A program made the translations under genes and the position numbers. From positions 62,001 to 126,000 of the forward strand of contig NZ_LMEE01000004.1 of NCBI RefSeq assembly GCF_001425305.1: a stretch of DNA of 64,000 nt, in the 5' to 3' direction. The notes under the pieces are model-generated. The model was not told the DNA's origin. It ran no database searches and was given only the letters and a program-made list of their open reading frames with translations. Below, piece after piece: positions 1 to 11,218 of this stretch. The stretch is from Phenylobacterium sp. Root1290. GTDB taxonomy: Bacteria; Pseudomonadota; Alphaproteobacteria; Caulobacterales; Caulobacteraceae. Position 1 is the first letter of the stretch; every line of letters starts with the position of its first letter.

Positions 1-147
1 TCGCATGGCGATCACCATCACTATCTGTCGGCCGCGCTGGTCGCCTCAGTCGAAGGCGATCAGGTCCGACTTTCGGCGAACGCCGACAACGCCGCCCTGC
101 TCGAAGAAGAAAAAGGCGGCGAGGCCATCGCGGACCGGAACGAATAG
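1..147 (+). CDS. C-terminal end of an unidentified protein (cut by window start)
   Basis: Frame 1 is open from the first base to a TAG at 145-147, giving a 48-residue C-terminus. It contains a His-rich stretch (GDHHHY) near the left edge and an acidic tail (LLEEEKGG...DRNE). Codon use is GC3-rich like the neighbouring genes, which supports real coding. Too little remains to assign a family; the His cluster could bind metal but this is only a guess. It converges with the kinase gene on the other strand, leaving about 90 bp between their stops. Confidence 0.5.
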   Translation, partial: SHGDHHHYLSAALVASVEGDQVRLSANADNAALLEEEKGGEAIADRNE

Positions 148-238
148 TTCGGCGGCTTTCGCGCCGCACTGGTCGAGCCGCACCAGCCGCCATCGTGCTT
201 GGCGAGGCCTCGATTGGCTCAACGTCCATCGAGGCTGG

Positions 239-1249
239 TCAGGTCGCCCCCAGCTTTTCGCTCTTTTGGCTTGGCCTGCCCCTACAGTGGAGCTCCACGC
301 TTGAGCCGGAGGGCCCGGTCTTCCACGTGATCGAGCCCAATCCAGCTGCGAGGGAATTGACTAGGCGTAGCCCAAGGCCATTATCATTCGCGCGATGCTC
401 CATACCGCGTCCATTGTCGGCGACCTGCAGCACAAGCCCGTCCGGCCCGCTCTGCGCCTTGACCGTCACCCTTCCCTCCCGCGCGTTCTCGAAGGCGTGC
501 TTCACCGAGTTGGTGACGAGCTCATTGACGATCAGTCCAATGCTGACGGCGTCTTCAGCAGTGACCTCGGCGGGATCGCATTCGAATTCAATTTGCACGC
601 GATCGCCTTCAAGCAGACTGGAGGACAAGCGCTCCACCAGCCTGCCGAGGTAGGGTTGGAGCTGCACCTTGTCATGCGCCGTTTGCTGATAGAGCATGGT
701 GTGCAGATCGCTGATCGAGCTGATCCGGTCCGCGGCCTTGACTAGCGCGAGAGCGACCTCAGGTTTCTGTGAACGGGCCTGCAGGGCGAGCAACGATGCG
801 GCGATAGTGAGATTGTTCTTCACGCGGTGATTGAGTTCCAGAAACAGCGCCGCTTGCCGCTCAGCGGCTTGATGGCGCGCCGTGACATCAATGAAGAACT
901 GGCCGAAGTGACGATCCGACAGCCGCATCATGTGCACGTCGTACCAACGTCCTCCTTCTGCGTCTGCAAACTCAAAGCGTACGGACTTTCCCGCCAGAGC
1001 CCGCCCGCAGGCGCTGATCCAGCGGGTGTCGGTATCAGGCCTAGCCTCCAGTTGGCGTCGCCCAACGACTTCGGCGGCGCCGGCCACACGACTGCAGAAC
1101 ACGGGGTTGGCTTCACGGATCCAGTAGTCGACGAGGCGCCCGTCCGGCCCGACTATGGCTTCGCAGACCACAAAGCCCTCGGACATGTTTTCGAACACCG
1201 CACGATAGCGATCCTCAATATCCATCCCTCTCTCTGGGCTGTCAGCCAC
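239..1249 (-). CDS. PAS sensor histidine kinase, HisKA_2 type
   Basis: The 336-residue protein has an N-terminal PAS domain (about residues 12-125, starting DRYRAVFENMSEGF) and a HisKA_2 dimerisation segment with the phospho-acceptor His141 in ELNHRVKNNL. A HATPase domain follows (N-box IVNELVTNSVKHAF, G-box ADNGRGM, GLGLRLV). No membrane segment is visible, so it is probably cytosolic. Kinases of this family in alphaproteobacteria commonly feed the PhyR general stress pathway, but the partner is not evident here. GTG at 1249 is chosen because GAGG lies a few bases upstream; an in-frame ATG at 1225 is the alternative. No receiver gene is adjacent. Confidence 0.9.
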   Translation of the reverse strand: MADSPERGMDIEDRYRAVFENMSEGFVVCEAIVGPDGRLVDYWIREANPVFCSRVAGAAEVVGRRQLEARPDTDTRWISACGRALAGKSVRFEFADAEGGRWYDVHMMRLSDRHFGQFFIDVTARHQAAERQAALFLELNHRVKNNLTIAASLLALQARSQKPEVALALVKAADRISSISDLHTMLYQQTAHDKVQLQPYLGRLVERLSSSLLEGDRVQIEFECDPAEVTAEDAVSIGLIVNELVTNSVKHAFENAREGRVTVKAQSGPDGLVLQVADNGRGMEHRANDNGLGLRLVNSLAAGLGSITWKTGPSGSSVELHCRGRPSQKSEKLGAT

Positions 1250-1409
1250 ACGACCTCATGTCAGACTGTCTGAGCGCTTCGCGCGCCAAGGCCTGAGATC
1301 ATTCAACTTCCCAGACAGATAGACGATCCAACACGATGTCTTCGGTCGCTGGCGAAGAGTCCTTTTGCTTCAGCGCTCGATGGTTTGTCTGCGGCGGGGT
1401 TAGGCTTAG

Positions 1410-3725
<2,316 letters not shown>

Positions 3726-3794
3726 AGTTTGGAAACGCACAGGGTGGGGATCTGCAGGTGCGAAGGTCCCTGCGGGTCGCTTCCCCCTTGCGTA

Positions 3795-3826
3795 GTGTCG
3801 CCCCCGATGCGCTTCGGGGGCGACAC
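3795..3826 (+). terminator. Strong hairpin after katG
   Basis: A perfect 13-bp stem (GTGTCGCCCCCGA at 3795-3807 pairing with 3814-3826) encloses the six-base loop TGCGCT. It lies about 70 bases after the katG stop and before the next gene on the same strand. No T-run follows, so it may end transcription imperfectly or protect the katG mRNA 3' end. Confidence 0.65.
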
Positions 3827-3963
3827 GCCTATGCCGCCCCCCATGAAGCGCGTCAGCCTGGCCCCGGGGGCCTCTAAAGCGGAGATTTCGGCGCCCGTCC
3901 CTTACCGGCGCCCCCTTGCCCCCCTAGGTTGGAGCCACAACTGAAGCCGACACCAGGGCCGCC

Positions 3964-4947
3964 ATGACCACCACTGAAGAAATCCACCTCGTCCGCCGGC
4001 CCCGCGGGGTTCCTGAGCCCGATGACTTCGCGCATGTCGAGGCGAGCGTCGGGGAGCCGTCCGACGGCGAGGTGACCGTCGAGTCCCTCTGGATGTCGGT
4101 CGATCCCTACATGCGCCCGCGGCTCGACTCAGATCAGCCGCTGGACGCTCCGCTCCTCGGCGGCGGTATCGGCCGCGTCGTGGAATCCCGCCACGAGAAG
4201 TACCGTGAGGGGGACCTCGTGCGCCACAGCGCCGGCTTCCGAAAGCGCTTCGTCTCCAACGGCAAGGGGCTCTCCCTCGTTCGAGCCGATCCGCAGATTC
4301 CCTTGAGCGTCTACCTGCACGCCCTGGGCGGTACGGGTCTCACGGCATACGGGGGCCTTCTCGACGTCGGCGCGCTCAAAGACGGCGAGCAGGTTTTCGT
4401 CTCTACGGCGGCGGGCGCCGTCGGATCGGTCGCCGCGCAGATCGCCAAGCTGAAGGGCTGCTACGTGGTGGGCTCGACAGGTTCGGACGACAAGGCCAAG
4501 TGGCTGGGCGAGGAGCTTGGTCTCGACGCGGTGATCAACTACAGGCGCGAAGAGATCGGCCCGCGCCTGGCCGAGGTCACCCCTCAAGGGATCGACGTCT
4601 ATTTCGAGAACGTCGGGGGCGCCCACCTCGACGCCGCGCTGCCGCGAATGAACGTGCGCGGACGCATTCCGGTCTGCGGCATGATCTCGACCTATAATGG
4701 CGAGGGCGAAGGGGTGCGAAACCTCTTCTCCTTAATCTATGGGCGGATCCGCATGGAGGGCTTCGTCGCCAGCGACTTCGCTCACCTCAACGCAAAATTC
4801 GTCGAGGAGATGAGCGCCTGGGTGAAGGCCGGAAGCATCAAGTACCAGGAGACCATCCTCGACGGGTTCGATCGCGCGCCTGAAGGCTTGATCGGACTCT
4901 TCCGAGGAGAAAACACGGGCAAGATGCTGATCCGCGTCGGCGAGTAG
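3964..4947 (+). CDS. Zinc-independent NADP-dependent MDR reductase (CurA / leukotriene B4 dehydrogenase-like)
   Basis: This 327-residue medium-chain reductase has the AAGAVGSVAAQIAK nucleotide-binding turn and the WMSVDPYMRPR segment typical of curcumin/prostaglandin reductase-type enzymes that reduce alpha,beta-unsaturated carbonyls with NADPH. No zinc-ligand cysteines are present. The C-terminus GENTGKMLIRVGE is also typical. It precedes a PPOX-fold flavoprotein by about 80 bases on the same strand, and the two may be co-transcribed. A role in clearing reactive aldehydes and enones fits the surrounding peroxide-defence genes, but this is inference. Confidence 0.88.
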   Translation: MTTTEEIHLVRRPRGVPEPDDFAHVEASVGEPSDGEVTVESLWMSVDPYMRPRLDSDQPLDAPLLGGGIGRVVESRHEKYREGDLVRHSAGFRKRFVSNGKGLSLVRADPQIPLSVYLHALGGTGLTAYGGLLDVGALKDGEQVFVSTAAGAVGSVAAQIAKLKGCYVVGSTGSDDKAKWLGEELGLDAVINYRREEIGPRLAEVTPQGIDVYFENVGGAHLDAALPRMNVRGRIPVCGMISTYNGEGEGVRNLFSLIYGRIRMEGFVASDFAHLNAKFVEEMSAWVKAGSIKYQETILDGFDRAPEGLIGLFRGENTGKMLIRVGE

Positions 4948-5029
4948 CCCGCTCGGCGTCGGCGAGCGGGACCGCTTCCCCGCCCGCCGACCCAGGCGCG
5001 CGCGCCCCACCAAGTCATTGAGGCCAGAG

Positions 5030-5686
5030 ATGTCCTACGGCTTCCTCGATATCGCGATTACGCCGAGCGTCCTTGAGGCTCAGCAGAAGATGGGCGCAGA
5101 CCAGCTCTGGACCGACTTTGAGGGCGATCGGCCCTCTGATCGGTTCACTGAAAACGAGGCGGCTTTCATCGCCGATCGCGACAGCTTCTACATGGCCTCC
5201 GTCTCCGACACGGGGTGGCCCTATGTTCAGCATCGTGGAGGGCCGGCCGGGTTTCTCAAGGTCCTCGATCCGCAGACGCTCGCCTTTGCCGACTACGCCG
5301 GCAACCGGCAGTACATCAGCACCGGCAACCTGACGGCGAACGATCACGCCTGCCTGTTCCTGGTCGACTACCCTCGTCGCGCACGTCTCAAGATCTACGC
5401 ACGCGTGGAGATCGTCGGCCTCACGGCCGATCCGGATTTGACGACGGCGGTGCAGACCCCCGGTTATCGGGCACGGCTGGAACGTATATACAAACTGCGT
5501 CTCGCCGCGTTCGACTGGAACTGCGCCCAGCACATCACGCCTCGGTTCACCCAGGCGCAGATCACCGACGCGGTTCGTCCATTGCACGACCGTCTGGCGC
5601 ATCTCGAGGCGGAGAATGAAGCGCTTCGCGCGCAACTCGCAACGCCGCCTGCCGAGCCTGGCCAGCGAGCGACGCCGGCGTCCTAG
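5030..5686 (+). CDS. Pyridoxamine 5'-phosphate oxidase-fold flavin-binding protein
   Basis: The protein of about 218 residues has the split-barrel PPOX fold. Supporting segments are FIADRDSFYMASVSDTGWPYVQHRGG near residue 50, a core strand LAFADYAGNRQYISTGNL, and ACLFLVDYPRRARLKIYARVE. A C-terminal helix (HDRLAHLEAENEALRAQL) looks like a short coiled coil. Such proteins bind FMN or F420-like cofactors and often reduce unknown substrates. ATG at 5030 is preferred; an in-frame TTG lies at 5018. The stop codon overlaps that of the convergent VOC gene through a shared CTAG. Confidence 0.85.
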   Translation: MSYGFLDIAITPSVLEAQQKMGADQLWTDFEGDRPSDRFTENEAAFIADRDSFYMASVSDTGWPYVQHRGGPAGFLKVLDPQTLAFADYAGNRQYISTGNLTANDHACLFLVDYPRRARLKIYARVEIVGLTADPDLTTAVQTPGYRARLERIYKLRLAAFDWNCAQHITPRFTQAQITDAVRPLHDRLAHLEAENEALRAQLATPPAEPGQRATPAS

Positions 5687-6111
5687 AAAGTGACCTTCAC
5701 GGCGGCCACATTGCGCTGGTGAGGCCCGTGATAGACGGCCTCGATATTGTTGCCGTCGGGGTCGAGCAGAAACGCGGCGAAGTACCCAGGATGGTAAGAC
5801 CGCTCGCCAGGCGCGCCGTTGTCAATCCCGCCGGCCTCCATGCCCGCCTTGTAAAAGGCCTCGACCATGGCTTGGTTCTTTGCCTGGAAGGCGAGGTGCA
5901 CACGCCCAGTCAGCTCACCGCCCGCGTTTTCATTGCCGGCGGTGGAGACGAAGAGCTCGTCGACCCAGAAGTAATCCTCCGCCTCGCCGCCAAGCGGCAT
6001 GGCCAGCGCTTCAAATATCTTTCCGTAGAAGCGGCGGCTCGCACCGAAGTCCTTCACGACCAGTTGGATATGGTCGATCAGCCGGCCGCGATAGATTTCC
6101 TGAGTTTCCAT
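5683..6111 (-). CDS. VOC-family (glyoxalase/dioxygenase-fold) protein
   Basis: This 142-residue protein contains a single vicinal-oxygen-chelate domain. The N-terminal half begins LIDHIQLVVKDFGASRRFYGKIF, and the C-terminal half has GYFAAFLLDPDGNNIEAVYHGP with the conserved Glu metal ligand. The His of DHIQLVV is the likely first ligand. The start at 6111 is supported by GGAGGA about eight bases upstream; a longer frame to 6411 has no ribosome site and is not used. Substrate is unknown. Confidence 0.85.
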   Translation of the reverse strand: METQEIYRGRLIDHIQLVVKDFGASRRFYGKIFEALAMPLGGEAEDYFWVDELFVSTAGNENAGGELTGRVHLAFQAKNQAMVEAFYKAGMEAGGIDNGAPGERSYHPGYFAAFLLDPDGNNIEAVYHGPHQRNVAAVKVTF

Positions 6112-6386
6112 GCGATGTCCTCCATTCCGCATGACCAATAATATTCGGAAGGCGTTCGATAGACATGCTGCGGGGCAACGCCGAGCATTCAAGAGCAGGT
6201 GATCGACATACAGCACGAACGACAGGAGGGTCGCGGCAACGTGATCGAAGAGCACCTGTAGTGCTGGACAATTCCCCATGTGCGGCGCAGTATAAGCTAT
6301 CGCGAAGAGGGGCTTCCCGGCATTCCGCGACTGGAAATCTTGGGATCTGATCCCACGTGTTGCCGCCAAAAACGGGAGCAGATTCA

Positions 6387-6584
6387 TTGGAAAGCTATAC
6401 GTTCTATCCAACCAGTCCGAGCGGAATTTCGGCGACCTTCTCTGTGGAGTATTGCGACAACGACGCTGAAGCCTTGATCGAGGCGGTCCTCCTCTTGGAA
6501 GAGCACGGCAGCGCCGAAAAAGTCGTGATCTGGCAAGGCCCCCGAAAGGTCATGACCTGCTATCGGGCCGAGGGCGTTCACTGA
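6387..6584 (+). CDS. Small conserved-type protein, unknown function
   Basis: A 65-residue ORF is read from TTG at 6387, with GGGAG eight bases upstream; an in-frame ATG exists at 6357. The protein has the look of a compact alpha/beta domain (FSVEYCDNDAEALIEAVLLLEEHG ending in KVVIWQGPRKVMTCYR). I do not recognise a named family. Its composition resembles other short stress-associated proteins further right in this window. Confidence 0.5.
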   Translation: MESYTFYPTSPSGISATFSVEYCDNDAEALIEAVLLLEEHGSAEKVVIWQGPRKVMTCYRAEGVH

Positions 6585-6637
6585 GCCCCCCTGGACGGTT
6601 GGGACAAAAATCGGATCAGCGGCCAACGGTCTCACTT

Positions 6638-6649
6638 TAACATAGGTTA
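6638..6649. promoter_or_regulatory. Inverted repeat TAACA-N2-GGTTA (candidate operator 1 of 6)
   Basis: TAACATAGGTTA is an inverted repeat with one mismatch. The identical 12-mer occurs again at 52908. It lies about 70 bp (centre to -35) upstream of the chemosensory operon's GGAAC promoter. The regulator is not recognised. Confidence 0.5.
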
Positions 6650-6713
6650 GGGACGCAAGTCGCTCCTCAAGGCTAGGCCAAAGCGTCGGCAAGTATTGAG
6701 CCGACAGGTCAAG

Positions 6714-6738
6714 GGAACCAGCCGCAAGCTTGACCGTT
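6714..6738 (+). promoter_or_regulatory. EcfG-type promoter of the chemosensory operon
   Basis: GGAAC at 6714-6718, a 16-base spacer and CGTT at 6735-6738 exactly match the alphaproteobacterial general stress sigma factor consensus. The receptor gene starts 72 bases further on. The match is seen directly; activity is inferred. Confidence 0.75.
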
Positions 6739-6810
6739 AGCTGCGCCGTAGACGGCCAGCGTGCGTTCCATGGCGCGCCGACGGTGGCCTTTGAACAAAC
6801 GAGGGGCGGC

Positions 6811-8733
6811 ATGGCGCTGGTCAAGAAATCGGCACTCGCCAACAAGCGGGCCAAGCCTGTTGAACCTCAGACGCCATCGGCCCCGGCCACGCCAAGGCGA
6901 CGCGCAGATGCGCGGCCTGCCAAACCTGCGTGGGGCGAAGGGCTATCCGAGCGTCTGGCGGCCGCCACTCAAGAGCTCGCCAGCGGCATGACCGAGGGCT
7001 CGGCTGCGGCCGAGGAGCTGCAGCGCGCCATGCACGCGATCTCGGAGGGCGCCGAACAGGCGGCGAGCGCGGCTCACCAGTCCCTCGCCTCGGTGGAGGC
7101 CATGGCCGCTGCGTTTTCCCACTCAAAGAGCCTTGCCGGCCGCAACAGCAATAGCGCCGCGTTTCTGGAGACCGAGCTAGCCGACGCCGCGGGCCTTATC
7201 CAGGATTGCGTGGAGGCCGTGGAGACCAACGCAGAGCGACAGCTAGGATCGATCAAGATGATCGAGCAGCTCGAGACTGAATCCGGCGCGATCGCCGAGC
7301 TCAGCGCCAAGGTCGCCGATCTCTCGGATCAAACAAACATGCTAGCCCTCAACGCGGCGATCGAAGCGGCGAGAGCTGGCCACGATGGTCGCGGGTTCTC
7401 CGTGGTCGCCGATGAGGTCCGAGCGCTCGCCGAAACGTCGGAGCGACGCTCAGGGGAGGTGAAGACCCAGGCCGAGCGCATTGGCGTTGAGGTCCGCGTC
7501 ATCGCCGAGCGACTGCGGCGCGCGGCCAGCCTGGCCGCCCATGAGGCTTCGCGCGGCCGTCAGGCTTCCGAAGAGTTGGTCGCGTTGCGCGCCGATCTCC
7601 GTAGTTTGACGACCGCGAGCCAATCGATCCTGAACGCCGCCATGGAAGCGGACATCGCCGCGCGCGAAGCGCAGCTAGGGGCCGAAAGCATCTCCAGCGC
7701 TGCGGAAGAACAGGCTGCGGCCGCCGCCGAGGCGCAACGCTCAGTCGCCCAGCAGGGGAGCGCGCTTGATCAAGGCAGGCTGGCCGCTGATGGTTTGGCC
7801 GCCATGGCCGACACTCTGGGCGAGGATCAGGCCGAGGCGCAGAGCCAGGAAATTTCCGCGGCGGCCGAGCAATTGTCGGCGACCATTCAGCAACTCGCCG
7901 GCAGCGCCGCGGAGATCCTCGTGGCCATCGACCAGATCGGCCGGGGCGCCCAGTCCCAGTCATCGGCCACGCAGGAGGCCGCCGCCGCCCTGGCGCAGAT
8001 TGAACGCTCGGTCGAAACGGTCGCAACCGCCGCAGAGCAGTCGTTGCAAGGCGCCGAGAAGGCGCGCGAAAGCCTGGGTGTAAACCGACTGACCGTCGAA
8101 AGTCTCGCCAGCGGCATAGGCACGTCTCGCGATGACACCCTGGCGATCGTAGATCTCGTGCAGGACCTGCAGCAGTCGGCCCGCCATATCGAGCGGACAA
8201 TCGACGCCATCGCGCTGCTGGCGGTCCAAACCAGCATGCTCGCGGTCAGCGGCTCGGTGGAGGCGGCTCGTGCGGGCGATGAGGGCGCGGGCTTTGCGCT
8301 GGTGTCGAGCGATATTCGCGCTCTTGCGCGCACGGCAGGCGAGAGCGCGGAAGACGCCAAGGATCTGGTTCGAAACACCCAGGCCCTCATCGGTCAGGTG
8401 CTCCGCGACCTGGACCAGATCGCCGCGACAGCGGCCCTTGAGGGGGCCAAGAGCCGGCAGATCGTCGAGCGCCTGGACAGGGTGGCCGAGGCGGCGGAAG
8501 ACGTTGGGACCGCCGGCGCCGAGATCAGCCGGGCCGTAGACACTGTGCGCGGCGGAGTTGGCGAGGTCCTGGCCGGCGTCCAGCAGGTCGCGGCCGTAGC
8601 GGAAAGTGCAAGCGCGGCGGCCACAGAGGCCGCCTCGGCCGCTCGCCAGCAGTCGGGCGGCGCCGATGAACTTGCCGCTGCGGTCGAGGAGATCGCACTA
8701 TTGGCCGACGAACTCGCCAAGGCGCGAACCTGA
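6811..8733 (+). CDS. Soluble chemoreceptor-like protein with two signalling tips
   Basis: This 640-residue protein has no membrane segment and no recognisable sensor domain, only long helical heptad-rich sequence. A canonical MCP hairpin tip lies at about residues 168-215 ([20 protein letters not shown], then [13 protein letters not shown]). A second, diverged tip lies at about 468-515 ([20 protein letters not shown], then [13 protein letters not shown]). It appears to be an internal duplication of the signalling domain. ATG at 6811 follows GAGGGG; a longer frame to 6730 would begin inside the promoter. It heads the chemosensory operon and should dock the triple CheW and CheA below. What it senses is not evident. 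Confidence 0.9.
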   Translation: MALVKKSALANKRAKPVEPQTPSAPATPRRRADARPAKPAWGEGLSERLAAATQELASGMTEGSAAAEELQRAMHAISEGAEQAASAAHQSLASVEAMAAAFSHSKSLAGRNSNSAAFLETELADAAGLIQDCVEAVETNAERQLGSIKMIEQLETESGAIAELSAKVADLSDQTNMLALNAAIEAARAGHDGRGFSVVADEVRALAETSERRSGEVKTQAERIGVEVRVIAERLRRAASLAAHEASRGRQASEELVALRADLRSLTTASQSILNAAMEADIAAREAQLGAESISSAAEEQAAAAAEAQRSVAQQGSALDQGRLAADGLAAMADTLGEDQAEAQSQEISAAAEQLSATIQQLAGSAAEILVAIDQIGRGAQSQSSATQEAAAALAQIERSVETVATAAEQSLQGAEKARESLGVNRLTVESLASGIGTSRDDTLAIVDLVQDLQQSARHIERTIDAIALLAVQTSMLAVSGSVEAARAGDEGAGFALVSSDIRALARTAGESAEDAKDLVRNTQALIGQVLRDLDQIAATAALEGAKSRQIVERLDRVAEAAEDVGTAGAEISRAVDTVRGGVGEVLAGVQQVAAVAESASAAATEAASAARQQSGGADELAAAVEEIALLADELAKART

Positions 8734-8735
8734 TC

Positions 8736-10133
8736 GTGGCGCCCAGCGCGCTCTTTCTGACCCTCTATGTCGGTGCGGACGCGATCTACGTGGCCGCTGG
8801 CGATGTGAGTGAAGTCGCCCGCCGTCCCTTGATCACGCGAGTGCCTGGCGCGGCCGCAATGATCGAAGGACTAGCGAACGTCAGGGGAAAGGCCGTACCG
8901 GTCGTCTCCGTGGCGCGTTGGTTGGACCTGGCCCTGCCGAAGGACCCGCAAAAATTCGTGCTGCTCTCAGGAACGCCCGCGTTAGGCCTGATGGTCGATG
9001 CGATCGGCGACCTGGTGGAACTCCCCCTCCCCGGCCAGGCGCCGCCGCCCCTCTTGCTGCGGCGCGATGACGACGGCCGCCTGCACCCCCTGGAACTTGG
9101 CCGGCTGCTGGCAGATCTCGAAGCTCATGAAGCAGGTCATGCACGACCAACTAGCTCCCCGCAGTCGTCGCTCCCCAAGACCTCCCCGGCCGACAAGGCC
9201 TCCTTCGTAACCTTTCAGCTGTCCAGACGGACCTACGCCTTGCAGCTCTCTGAAGTCTTGGAGGTGATGCGCCTTCCCCGCGAGACGCTCATCGCGCCAG
9301 GCGCGGACCCCTCGGTCGTCGGCGTTGTGGAGTGGCGGGGACGTCCGCTTCCGATCATGGATCTGCGCCTACTGCTCGACCTTGCCCCCCTTGACCCGTT
9401 GCGGAACGTGATCGTCGCTGAGTTGGGCGGCAGGCCGGTCGGTCTGGGAATCGAGGCGGTGGGCTCAATCCTACGTCTGGAGCAGGTGCGGATCGATCCT
9501 GTCCCGGCGGCGATCAATCAAGGCGATGGGGAAACCCAGGTTGTCTCGATCGCCCGTCCGCCCCGAGGCGGACTGGTCGCCGTGCTGTCGACGGCGCGAC
9601 TGTTTAGTGTGGCCCGGGCGGCGGCGATCTCCGAGCAGCCCCTCGCCGAACGCGCTCAGCATACCTTGAACGAACCGCGATCGCCGCACCTGCTCTTCCA
9701 GCTTGCCGACGAGACCTACGGCCTGGCCTTGGACGGGGTCGAGGCGATCGCCGAGGTGCCGGCCACGATGACCCGTCTTCCCTCGGCTCCGGCCTTCATC
9801 GTTGGGGTGGCCGACCGGCGGGGCGAAGCCATGCCGGTGATCGATCAAGGCGCGCGTCTCGACCTGCCCGCGGCGGCGAAGGGAAAGGTCATCGTCACGC
9901 GGGTGCGCGGAGCGGGTCTGGCGGCGTTCCGGGTGGACGCCATCCTTGGCATCCAATCCCTCGGCGCCTCGCAGATCACCCCGTCGCCAAGGCTCGGTGC
10001 GGCAAGCGCATCCTTCCGGAACGTCGCCGCAGTGGGCGATGATCGCCATCTGATCCTCCTGGCCCACGCCGAGGACCTGCTGGCCACGGCTGAGCGCGAC
10101 ATCCTGCGCAGCGCCACGACGGCTTCATTGTGA
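8736..10133 (+). CDS. Triple CheW-domain scaffold protein
   Basis: The 465-residue protein carries three CheW-like modules at about residues 1-105, 145-295 and 310-460. Each has the 'V.G....RG...PV.D' core: GLANVRGKAVPVVSVARWLDL, then VVGVVEWRGRPLPIMDLRLLLDL, then IVGVADRRGEAMPVIDQGARLDL. CheW domains bridge receptors to CheA. Three in one chain suggest a pre-formed bridging unit for the tandem-tip receptor. GTG start, two bases after the receptor stop. Single-domain CheW is the norm, so this is unusual in architecture. Confidence 0.9.
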   Translation: MAPSALFLTLYVGADAIYVAAGDVSEVARRPLITRVPGAAAMIEGLANVRGKAVPVVSVARWLDLALPKDPQKFVLLSGTPALGLMVDAIGDLVELPLPGQAPPPLLLRRDDDGRLHPLELGRLLADLEAHEAGHARPTSSPQSSLPKTSPADKASFVTFQLSRRTYALQLSEVLEVMRLPRETLIAPGADPSVVGVVEWRGRPLPIMDLRLLLDLAPLDPLRNVIVAELGGRPVGLGIEAVGSILRLEQVRIDPVPAAINQGDGETQVVSIARPPRGGLVAVLSTARLFSVARAAAISEQPLAERAQHTLNEPRSPHLLFQLADETYGLALDGVEAIAEVPATMTRLPSAPAFIVGVADRRGEAMPVIDQGARLDLPAAAKGKVIVTRVRGAGLAAFRVDAILGIQSLGASQITPSPRLGAASASFRNVAAVGDDRHLILLAHAEDLLATAERDILRSATTASL

Positions 10134-11218
10134 CCCGCCTGCTGATCGTTGATGACTCCGCGCTCATGCGTCGATTGCTCTACGAGCTCTTCGCCGATGC
10201 GGGCGGCTTTGAGATCAGCGTGGGCCGCGATGGGCGCGAAGCGCTGGCGATGCTTGAAGAGATCAAGCCCCAGGTCGTTGTGCTGGACATCAACATGCCA
10301 GGTCTCGACGGGCTGCAATGCCTGGACGAGATCATGCTTCGGCGTCCCTGCCCCGTCGTCATGTTCTCCTCGCTCACCTCCGACGGCGCCGAACAGACGG
10401 TGCAGGCCTTGGCCCTGGGAGCCGTCGACTACCTCGCCAAGCCTACGGGCGCGATTTCCCTGAAGCTGGCCGAGTTCGGCCCTCAACTGGTGGAGAAGGT
10501 GCGGGCGGCGTCGCTCACCAAGGTGTCCCGGGCCCGCCGTTTGCGGGAGCGTCTGGCTCTGAACGCGCCTCCGGCCGCTCCCGCCGCCTTTGCGCCTCGC
10601 CAGGCGCCGGCCCGCACTGGACAGACTGCGGCGACAGGCGCCGCGCCGCGCCTGGTGCTCGTAGGAGCGTCCACCGGCGGCCCGCCGGCGCTCGATGCGC
10701 TCCTCGGTCCTTTGCCTGAGCGCTTCCCTTGCCCCATCGTAGTCGCCCAACACATGCCAGCGACGTTCACCGGGCCGCTGGCCCATCGTCTGGACCGGAT
10801 ATGCGCTCTCCACGTGGTGGAGGTCGCAAGGCCTGAGCGCCTAGAACCTGGTCACGTCTACATCGCCCGTGGTGAGGCGGACGTGATCATCAGCCGACGG
10901 AAGGCCGGGTTGTTCGCCCTGCCCGCGCCGGCCAGCAGCGTCTATCGCTGGCACCCGAGCGTCGATCGCCTTGTCGCTAGCGCGCTTGAACAGCTTCCCG
11001 CCAGCGACCTCCTTGGCGTTCTGCTCACCGGGATGGGCTCGGACGGGGCTGCTGAGATGGCCCGGATCTACGCAGATGGCGGAACGACGATCGCCGAGGC
11101 CGAGGAAAGCGCCGTCGTCTGGGGGATGCCCGGCGAACTTGTTCGTAAAGGCGGGGCGCAGATCATCGCTCCTTTGGAGGAGATCGCCTCGCGACTGCTG
11201 GCGAGGGTGAGCGCTTGA
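10130..11218 (+). CDS. cheB: CheB protein-glutamate methylesterase with receiver
   Basis: Residues 1-120 form a receiver with phospho-acceptor Asp53 (VVLDINMPGLDG) and a conserved Lys in YLAKPTG. After an Ala/Pro-rich linker, residues about 175-360 form the methylesterase. Its catalytic Ser is in GASTGG, its His in AQHMP and its Asp in GMGSDGA. The full set of residues suggests an active enzyme that removes methyl or amide groups from receptor glutamates. GTG start overlaps the CheW stop by four bases (GTGA), indicating translational coupling. Confidence 0.95.
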   Translation: MTRLLIVDDSALMRRLLYELFADAGGFEISVGRDGREALAMLEEIKPQVVVLDINMPGLDGLQCLDEIMLRRPCPVVMFSSLTSDGAEQTVQALALGAVDYLAKPTGAISLKLAEFGPQLVEKVRAASLTKVSRARRLRERLALNAPPAAPAAFAPRQAPARTGQTAATGAAPRLVLVGASTGGPPALDALLGPLPERFPCPIVVAQHMPATFTGPLAHRLDRICALHVVEVARPERLEPGHVYIARGEADVIISRRKAGLFALPAPASSVYRWHPSVDRLVASALEQLPASDLLGVLLTGMGSDGAAEMARIYADGGTTIAEAEESAVVWGMPGELVRKGGAQIIAPLEEIASRLLARVSA

